Assembly (NCBI RefSeq): GCF_900188345.1
Contig: NZ_FZOD01000022.1
Coordinates: forward strand, 76,249 to 140,248
From: Streptosporangium subroseum
GTDB taxonomy: Bacteria > Actinomycetota > Actinomycetes > Streptosporangiales > Streptosporangiaceae
Direction: 5' to 3'
Length of the DNA stretch: 64,000 nt
Under the pieces are notes generated by a model. That model was not told where the DNA came from and did not search any database. It worked only from the letters and a program-made list of their open reading frames with translations. Below, piece by piece: positions 58,912 through 64,000 of the stretch (positions are counted from its first letter, which is position 1; each line of letters starts with the position of its first letter). A program made the position numbers and the translations under genes.

Positions 58912-59820
58912 TCATTGGGTCAGAAGCTGGGTGATGGGGTCCTCGCTCTGGTCCGCGCCGATGCTGAGCTCGTCGAAGTCGGCCACCGTGCCGGCGGGCG
59001 GAGCCTTGATGGCGGACTTCACGCCCCAGTCGGTGTAGCGGGTGTCGTTGACGTAGGTCAGCTCGGTGCTGTTGAGGCCCCGGGTGGACTCCGTGTAGGA
59101 CGACACGACCCGGCGGACCAGCTGGTCGGAGCCGAGATAGATCTTCCACGTCACCGGGAGCGTGGCGGACCTGCCGGAGGGCTTCTTGCGCAGCATCGTG
59201 CGGACCGACGGGGAGATCCTGTAGAGCTCGGCCAGCGTGATCGTGCCGGAGTGGACCGTGGTCCGGGTGCCGTCCCACGTCCCGCCGGGCCGCTTGGCAG
59301 CGGTGTGGGTCAGGGTGCTCTTCAGCGTGGCGGGCTCGACGATGTTGATCATCTGCTGGTAGGGGCTGACCAGGGCGACGGCGTCGTTCTTGGTGCGCAG
59401 CCACTTCTTGCCCTCGGGCATGGAGTCGTCGTAGATTCCGCCGGAGGTGTAGGAGGAGCCCTTCACCGAGAGCGTCCGCGACGGGACGAACAGGCCCTTG
59501 AGGTTGCCGGCGCCCGTCGGCAGGCCGAACGTGGTGGTCAGGTCGGAGGCGACCATGCCGGACCTGCCGAACTCCAGCACGCCGCTGCGCCGCGTGAAGA
59601 TCGATCGGTTCTTCCCGCCCTCACCGATGATCTTCGTGTTCTCGGCGAGCTTCACGCCGTGACGGACTCTGAACTGGCTCTTCAGCGCGGACGCCGGGTC
59701 GGCCGCCGCGGTTTGGACGGTCTGGGTGCTCTGGGCGTTCGCCGGGGTCGCGGTCGCAAGCGCGGGAACGATCAGCGCCGCCGCGGTGGCGCCGGTCAGA
59801 GTGGCGATCATTCGCCTCAT
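58912..59820 (-). CDS. Secreted protein of unknown function, paralogue of the next gene
   Basis: 302 aa. A Sec signal peptide (about 1-30, ending ANA) lacks a lipobox Cys, so the product is released or wall-associated. The body (SGVLEFGRSGMVASDLTTTF; WLRTKNDAV; LPVTWKIYLGSDQLVRRV) has the alternating beta-strand pattern of LppX/LprG-like lipid-binding proteins, but the match is by pattern only. It is clearly related to the upstream gene at 59984-60853. ATG 59820 has AGGAGG 9 nt upstream. Both genes read leftwards, 163 bp apart. Confidence 0.82.
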   Translation of the reverse strand: MRRMIATLTGATAAALIVPALATATPANAQSTQTVQTAAADPASALKSQFRVRHGVKLAENTKIIGEGGKNRSIFTRRSGVLEFGRSGMVASDLTTTFGLPTGAGNLKGLFVPSRTLSVKGSSYTSGGIYDDSMPEGKKWLRTKNDAVALVSPYQQMINIVEPATLKSTLTHTAAKRPGGTWDGTRTTVHSGTITLAELYRISPSVRTMLRKKPSGRSATLPVTWKIYLGSDQLVRRVVSSYTESTRGLNSTELTYVNDTRYTDWGVKSAIKAPPAGTVADFDELSIGADQSEDPITQLLTQ

Positions 59821-59983
59821 CTGGGGGGTCCTCCCGTATGGGTCCTCGCCTTCCTCGCGTCATCGCGGAGAAGTGAGAGAGATTCTTGCCTACATCGGTG
59901 CCTTGGCGGATCAAGAGTTGGTGAACGCGACGCGCCCGGCAGGCGATGCCTGCCGGGCGCGGGGCGTTCGGTAGGGCTCGCGA

Positions 59984-60853
59984 TCAGCCCGGGTTGAGCA
60001 CGGTGAAGGGGGGCTCGACCTTCCCGTCGAACTCCAGCTCGCTCAGCTTGGCGACCTGGTCGGCGGGCGGGGCCGCCACCGTGACCTTGGAGCCCCAGCC
60101 CGTGTAGCTGGTGTCAACGGTGACCGCGTCCTTCGAGCCCGCGGGGTACGAGGTCGTGAGCCGCTTGGCGAGTTTGTCGGCGCCGAGGTACAGCTTCCAG
60201 CTCAGCGAGACCTTGGCGTTCTTGCGGTCCAGCGGTGTCCCCAGCGAGACCCGGAACCACGGCGAGACCTTGTGGAGCTCGCCGAGGGTGATCTTTCCGG
60301 CGTAGGTGCCGGCTCGCTTCACCGTGGTGTGTGCGAGGAGCGCCTTGAGGGTCGAGGGCTCGGCGACGTTGACAAGCTGGCTCAGGCTGCCGGTGGCGCC
60401 GGCCGTGGTGTCGAACCGGAGCCAGGTCTTGTCCGCAGGCAGGAACTCGCCGAACATGCCGCCGGAGATGTAGGTCGCATTCTTGATGCGGACGACTCGT
60501 TCGGGCTTGGTCATACCGGTGAACAGTTTGGTCAGCTGACTGTCCTCGTCGGTCGTCGACTCTTCGCTCAATCCCAGATCGCTGGGCTTGATGCGGAGCT
60601 GAGCCGTGTGATCCGACGCGCGGATTCCCGAGGTGCCGAACTGGAACACGCCGGTGCGCTTGGCGACAACGGCGTTTCCGGCGATGCCCCGCACCTTGGT
60701 CGTGTCGACGGTCTTCACGCCGAGACCGGTTTTGAACTGACTCCTGAGCGCGGAGATCGGATCGGAGGCCTGCGCGGTCGCGGTCGATGCCAGTGCCGGA
60801 ACGCTCAGCACGGTCATTGCGGCGCACGCCAGACCGGCGATGTGTCGCTTCAA
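59984..60853 (-). CDS. Secreted protein of unknown function, paralogue of the previous gene
   Basis: 289 aa. The signal peptide (LKRHIAGLACAAMTVLSVPA) ends near ATAQA without a lipobox Cys. Shared features with the downstream paralogue include GVFQFGTSGIRASDHTAQL, TYISGGMFGEFLPADKTWLR, SQLVNVAEPSTLKALL and SWKLYLGADKLAKRLTTSY. I assign no function beyond an LppX/LprG-like appearance. The TTG at 60853 is the start because AGGAGG lies 8 nt upstream and the signal peptide begins there. The A/T-rich sequence upstream probably holds its promoter. Confidence 0.82.
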   Translation of the reverse strand: MKRHIAGLACAAMTVLSVPALASTATAQASDPISALRSQFKTGLGVKTVDTTKVRGIAGNAVVAKRTGVFQFGTSGIRASDHTAQLRIKPSDLGLSEESTTDEDSQLTKLFTGMTKPERVVRIKNATYISGGMFGEFLPADKTWLRFDTTAGATGSLSQLVNVAEPSTLKALLAHTTVKRAGTYAGKITLGELHKVSPWFRVSLGTPLDRKNAKVSLSWKLYLGADKLAKRLTTSYPAGSKDAVTVDTSYTGWGSKVTVAAPPADQVAKLSELEFDGKVEPPFTVLNPG

Positions 60854-61396
60854 AGGAAATTCCTCCTGATGGTTCCCTCCGCTCTGTTCGCGGAGGGACC
60901 AGAGCATCTTTGCATAAGAAGATCAGGAGATAATCCCATATTCGATGATTTATATTGAATTACTTGTGCACATTTGGTGCAGATGCCTTCGCCATCTGCC
61001 TGTTTCGCCGCCGGGCCTACTGGGGACGCCGAATTCCGTCTCCTCTTCATCACGGACCGTCATATTCCATTGGCGGTTCGCCATACCAGAATGGTGTGAC
61101 ATTTTTCTATCGGTTCTGCGGTCATTCGCCTTCGGAGTGGCAGCGGAGCCATTGCCGGAAAAGGCGGCGAAAGCCGGTCGGGTTCTCGCCGGGACGCGGG
61201 CTCGTGGACCCACGGCGCAAGGCTTCTTCGGACGGCCGGCGGCACGGCGGGCTCCGGGAAGCCGGCGAGGTGTCCTTTCGGGGGATGATCGCCGTTGAGG
61301 CGTGATTTGCGATGGCCGACGAGAACGGGAGAGGCTGGGCCGGTTACGCTGCGGACAGCTCCTACGTTGCGGGGGAGCGCGGACAAGGAGGTCTGC
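60854..61396. other. Intergenic stretch upstream of the B12-binding protein gene
   Basis: About 540 bp between divergent genes. Bases about 60915-60985 are strikingly A/T-rich (ATTTATATTGAATTACTTG) against a G/C-rich background and likely hold the promoter of the minus-strand secreted-protein gene. The remainder has open frames on both strands with basic, non-conserved translations and no ribosome sites. I see no further gene. Confidence 0.55.
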
Positions 61397-61804
61397 ATGG
61401 ATGTCGAGCCGAGGATTCGCGTCGTCATCGCCAAGCCCGGACTGGACGGGCACGATCGAGGCGTGAAGATCGTGGCACGGGCGCTGCGGGACGCCGGGAT
61501 GGAGGTCGTCTACACGGGCCTGCACCAGACACCCGAGCAGATCGTGCGCACGGCCATTCAGGAGGACGCCGCGGCGATCGGGCTGTCCATCCTGTCCGGT
61601 GCGCACATGACGCTCTTCGCCAAGGTGATCGAGCTGCTGAAGGAGAACGACGCCATCGACATCGTAGTGTTCGGCGGCGGGATCATTCCCGAGGCGGACA
61701 TGCCCGCACTCCAGGAGATGGGCGTCGCACGGATCTTCACCCCGGGTGCGACCACGCAGGAGATCGTCGAGTGGGCGCGGAGTGCGATTCCCACCCGCGT
61801 CTAG
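61397..61804 (+). CDS. Stand-alone cobalamin (B12)-binding domain protein, methylmalonyl-CoA-mutase-like
   Basis: About 135 aa, equal to the C-terminal cobalamin domain of methylmalonyl-CoA mutase. The B12 motif DxHxxG is in KPGLDGHDRGVKIVA, with further family blocks GMEVVYTGLHQTPEQIVRTA, LSILSGAHM and FGGGIIPEADMPAL. As a separate small subunit it could serve a mutase whose catalytic subunit is encoded elsewhere. ATG 61397 has AAGGAGG 5 nt upstream. The longer upstream frame is not protein-like. It precedes sucC by about 200 bp, which fits succinyl-CoA metabolism. Confidence 0.93.
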   Translation: MDVEPRIRVVIAKPGLDGHDRGVKIVARALRDAGMEVVYTGLHQTPEQIVRTAIQEDAAAIGLSILSGAHMTLFAKVIELLKENDAIDIVVFGGGIIPEADMPALQEMGVARIFTPGATTQEIVEWARSAIPTRV

Positions 61805-62005
61805 GGTTCCGACCCGTGTCCGGGCCGTGTCCGCGAGGGGGCGATCTCCCCAAAAATCTCGGGATGCGATCTGGGACCCGGTTGCCTGGCCATGCCGTTT
61901 GGCGGGCTAGGCTTCATTGGCGCGAAAATACCGGGCTCCCCCTCAGATCATGGAGCCGGCCCGCCGACATCTATACACCAGCCGGACAAGCAAGGACGGA
62001 CCCTC

Positions 62006-63187
62006 GTGGACCTGTTCGAACATCAGGCGAAGGAGCTCTTCGCGGAGTACGGCATCCCGGTGCCGCGCGGCATTGTCGCGCACACCGTGGAGGAGGCACG
62101 GGCGGCAGCCGAGCAGCTGACCGGCCGTGTCGTCGTCAAGGCCCAGGTCAAGACCGGTGGACGCGGTAAGGCCGGTGGCGTGAAGGTCGCCGCCGACGCC
62201 GCCGACGCCGAGCAGAAGGCCACCCAGATCCTCGGCATGGACATCAAGGGCCACACGGTCCACAAGGTCCTGGTCGAGGAAGCCAGCGCGATCGCGGAGG
62301 AGTACTACTTCTCCTTCCTGCTCGACCGCGCCAACCGCACGTTCCTCGCCATCTGCTCCGCCGCGGGCGGCATGGAGATCGAAGAGGTCGCGCACAGCGC
62401 CCCCGAAAAGGTCGCGAAGGTTCCGATCTCCCCGCTGGACGGGGTGAACCGCGCCAGGGCGCGCGAGATCGCCCAGGCCGGTGGCCTGCCGGAGGTCGCG
62501 CTCGACGGCGCCGCCGAGCTCATCGAGAAGCTCTGGTGCGCCTTCGTCGACGAGGACGCCTCCCTGGTCGAGGTCAACCCGATGATCCTGTCCGCCGACG
62601 GCCAGGTCAAGGCCCTCGACGGCAAGGTCACCCTCGACGACAACGCGACCTTCCGCCAGAAGGACCACGCGGCCTTCGAGGACAAGAACGCGGAGGACCC
62701 GCTGGAGGCCGCGGCCAAGGCGAAGGACCTCAACTACGTCAAGCTCGACGGCTCCGTCGGCATCATCGGCAACGGCGCGGGTCTGGTCATGTCGACCCTC
62801 GACGTCGTCGCCTACGCCGGCGAGGCCTTCGCGGGCCGGCCCAAGCCCGCCAACTTCCTCGACATCGGCGGCGGCGCCTCGGCCGAGGTCATGGCGGCGG
62901 GCCTGGAGATCATCATCTCCGACCCGTCCGTGAAGTCGATCTTCGTGAACGTCTTCGGCGGCATCACCGCCTGTGACGCGGTCGCCAACGGGATCGTCTC
63001 CGCCTTCGAGCTGCTGGATTCCCGCGGCGAGACCGTGCGTCTCCCGCTGGTCGTCCGGCTGGACGGCAACAACGCCGAACTCGGACGGCAGATTCTCGCC
63101 GACGCCAAGCTTTCCGGTGTCGAACTGGTGGACACCATGGACGATGCGGCCAAGCGCGCCGCCGAGCTCGCTGCGGTAGGTGCGTAA
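62006..63187 (+). CDS. sucC: Succinyl-CoA ligase (ADP-forming) beta subunit
   Basis: About 393 aa. The ATP-grasp domain begins DLFEHQAKELFAEYGIPVPRG, with VVKAQVKTGGRGKAGGVK for nucleotide and DEDASLVEVNPMIL for Mg2+ binding. The C-terminal CoA-ligase domain has ANFLDIGGGAS and FVNVFGGITACD. It joins succinate and CoA in the TCA cycle with the alpha subunit. GTG 62006 starts the conserved DLFEHQAK sequence. The stop TAA overlaps the sucD ATG by one base (TAATG). Confidence 0.97.
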   Translation: MDLFEHQAKELFAEYGIPVPRGIVAHTVEEARAAAEQLTGRVVVKAQVKTGGRGKAGGVKVAADAADAEQKATQILGMDIKGHTVHKVLVEEASAIAEEYYFSFLLDRANRTFLAICSAAGGMEIEEVAHSAPEKVAKVPISPLDGVNRARAREIAQAGGLPEVALDGAAELIEKLWCAFVDEDASLVEVNPMILSADGQVKALDGKVTLDDNATFRQKDHAAFEDKNAEDPLEAAAKAKDLNYVKLDGSVGIIGNGAGLVMSTLDVVAYAGEAFAGRPKPANFLDIGGGASAEVMAAGLEIIISDPSVKSIFVNVFGGITACDAVANGIVSAFELLDSRGETVRLPLVVRLDGNNAELGRQILADAKLSGVELVDTMDDAAKRAAELAAVGA

Positions 63188-64000
63188 TGGCTATCTGGTT
63201 GACCGAGAAAAGTAAGATCATCGTCCAGGGCATGACCGGCGGTGAGGGCACCAAGCACACCCGTCGCATGCTCGCCTCCGGCGCCCGCGTCGTCGGTGGT
63301 GTCAACGCCCGCAAGGCCGGCACCACCCACGAGGGTCTGCCCGTCTTCGGCACCGTCGCCGAGGCCATCGAGCAGACCGGCGCCGACGTGTCGGTCGTCT
63401 TCGTGCCCCCGGCGTTCACCAAGGTGGCGGTCCTCGAGGCGATCGACGCCGAGATCCCGCTCTGCGTGGTCATCACCGAGGGTGTCCCGATCCACGACAC
63501 CACCGAGTTCTGGGCCTACGCGATCGCCAAGGGCAACAAGACCCGCATCATCGGGCCGAACTGCCCCGGCATCGCCTCTCCCGGTGCCTCCAACGCGGGC
63601 ATCATCCCGGCCGACATCACCAGCGCCGGCCGGATCGGCCTGGTGTCGAAGTCGGGCACGCTGACCTACCAGCTCATGTACGAGCTGCGCGACATCGGGT
63701 TCTCCACCGCGGTCGGCATCGGCGGCGACCCGGTCATCGGCACTACCCACATCGATGCCCTGCAGGCCTTCCAGGACGACCCGGGCACCGACGCGATCGT
63801 GATGATCGGGGAGATCGGCGGAGACGCCGAGGAGCGTGCCGCCGCCTACATCGAGCAGCACGTGACCAAGCCGGTCGTCGCCTACGTCGCGGGCTTCACC
63901 GCCCCCGAGGGCAAGACCATGGGTCACGCGGGCGCGATCGTGTCCGGCTCGGCCGGCACCGCGCAGGGCAAGAAGGAGGCTCTGGAGAAGGTCGGCGTCC
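63187..64000 (+). CDS. sucD: Succinyl-CoA ligase alpha subunit, N-terminal and main part
   Basis: The gene is cut by the right window edge after 271 codons. It begins AIWLTEKSKIIVQGMTGGEGTKHTRRM, the CoA-binding Rossmann part, and has GPNCPGIASPG and SKSGTLTYQL. The phospho-accepting His lies in MGHAGAIVSGSAGTAQGK near the edge. Only about the last 20-30 residues should be missing. It is translationally coupled to sucC through TAATG and forms the alpha-beta enzyme with it. Confidence 0.97.
   Translation, partial: MAIWLTEKSKIIVQGMTGGEGTKHTRRMLASGARVVGGVNARKAGTTHEGLPVFGTVAEAIEQTGADVSVVFVPPAFTKVAVLEAIDAEIPLCVVITEGVPIHDTTEFWAYAIAKGNKTRIIGPNCPGIASPGASNAGIIPADITSAGRIGLVSKSGTLTYQLMYELRDIGFSTAVGIGGDPVIGTTHIDALQAFQDDPGTDAIVMIGEIGGDAEERAAAYIEQHVTKPVVAYVAGFTAPEGKTMGHAGAIVSGSAGTAQGKKEALEKVGV

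Noticed and set aside
1..64000. Search for tRNA, rRNA, insertion sequences and phage genes
   Set aside because: No cloverleaf, ribosomal sequence, transposase or integrase could be recognised by reading either strand.

Overview
The window is high-GC actinomycete DNA: GTG, TTG and ATG starts, codons rich in G/C at the third position, a WhiB-type iron-sulfur protein, an ABC sugar importer without its own ATPase, and PspC-type sensor proteins. Gene content and sequence style suggest a filamentous actinomycete of the Streptosporangiaceae type (Streptosporangium or Nonomuraea-like). That placement is an inference, not a match. No tRNA, rRNA, CRISPR array, insertion sequence or prophage was found.

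Layout. (1) 1-1072: 3' part of guaA, then about 700 bp without a convincing gene except a decayed membrane-protein tail, ending in a perfect 22-bp hairpin. (2) 1793-13766: a carbohydrate-use locus. A lipoprotein sugar binder, two permeases, a cytoplasmic glycosidase and a secreted glycosidase run leftwards, divergent from a LacI-type repressor; a CocE-type acyl hydrolase follows the repressor. An identical 12-bp palindrome lies in the divergent promoter and upstream of the hydrolase, so all are probably one regulon. (3) 14058-16075: an acyltransferase and a secreted polysaccharide deacetylase that overlap tail to tail. (4) 16414-33307: a cell-surface glycopolymer cluster. It holds two TagF-like poly(polyol-phosphate) polymerases fused to GT2-like domains, two GT4 enzymes beside them, a GT4-Stealth fusion, a GT2 enzyme, a CDP-alcohol phosphotransferase and two tandem sulfotransferases. 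(5) 33477-34937: a lower-GC AlbA/Schlafen-like regulator with four short direct repeats over its start. (6) 35150-36828: an ECF sigma factor and a coupled membrane protein. (7) 36966-43374: a VOC / FMN-split-barrel / molybdenum hydroxylase (CoxS-L-M-G-like) operon. (8) 43736-47021: CGNR and PadR regulators, a small membrane protein with a probable PadR-controlled promoter, and a carotenoid-cleavage-type oxygenase. (9) 47134-51062: a PspC/LiaF-like membrane protein with a PspC-histidine kinase and LuxR-type response regulator. (10) 51136-64000: core and housekeeping genes (GCS2-like ligase, zinc metallopeptidase, WhiB, CPBP protease, FetB-like permease, PIG-L deacetylase, PcrA helicase, two secreted paralogues, a B12-binding protein, sucC and the start of sucD).

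Two features run through the window. Short tandem repeats repeatedly begin at or over a stop codon and continue into the 3' flank (after the CocE hydrolase, the CU044_5270-like gene, coxG, the 45 kb membrane gene, whiB and pcrA). In one place, upstream of the GT4 gene at 29141-30421, three 35-bp repeats each carry a Shine-Dalgarno-like purine stretch and an ATG, giving a chain of 12-codon mini-ORFs whose stops overlap the next start. The most novel-looking material is the glycopolymer cluster, possibly for a sulfated teichoic-acid-like polymer, and the glycosidase regulon, in which both glycosidases appear to carry a lectin-like module inserted in their N-terminal beta-sandwich.
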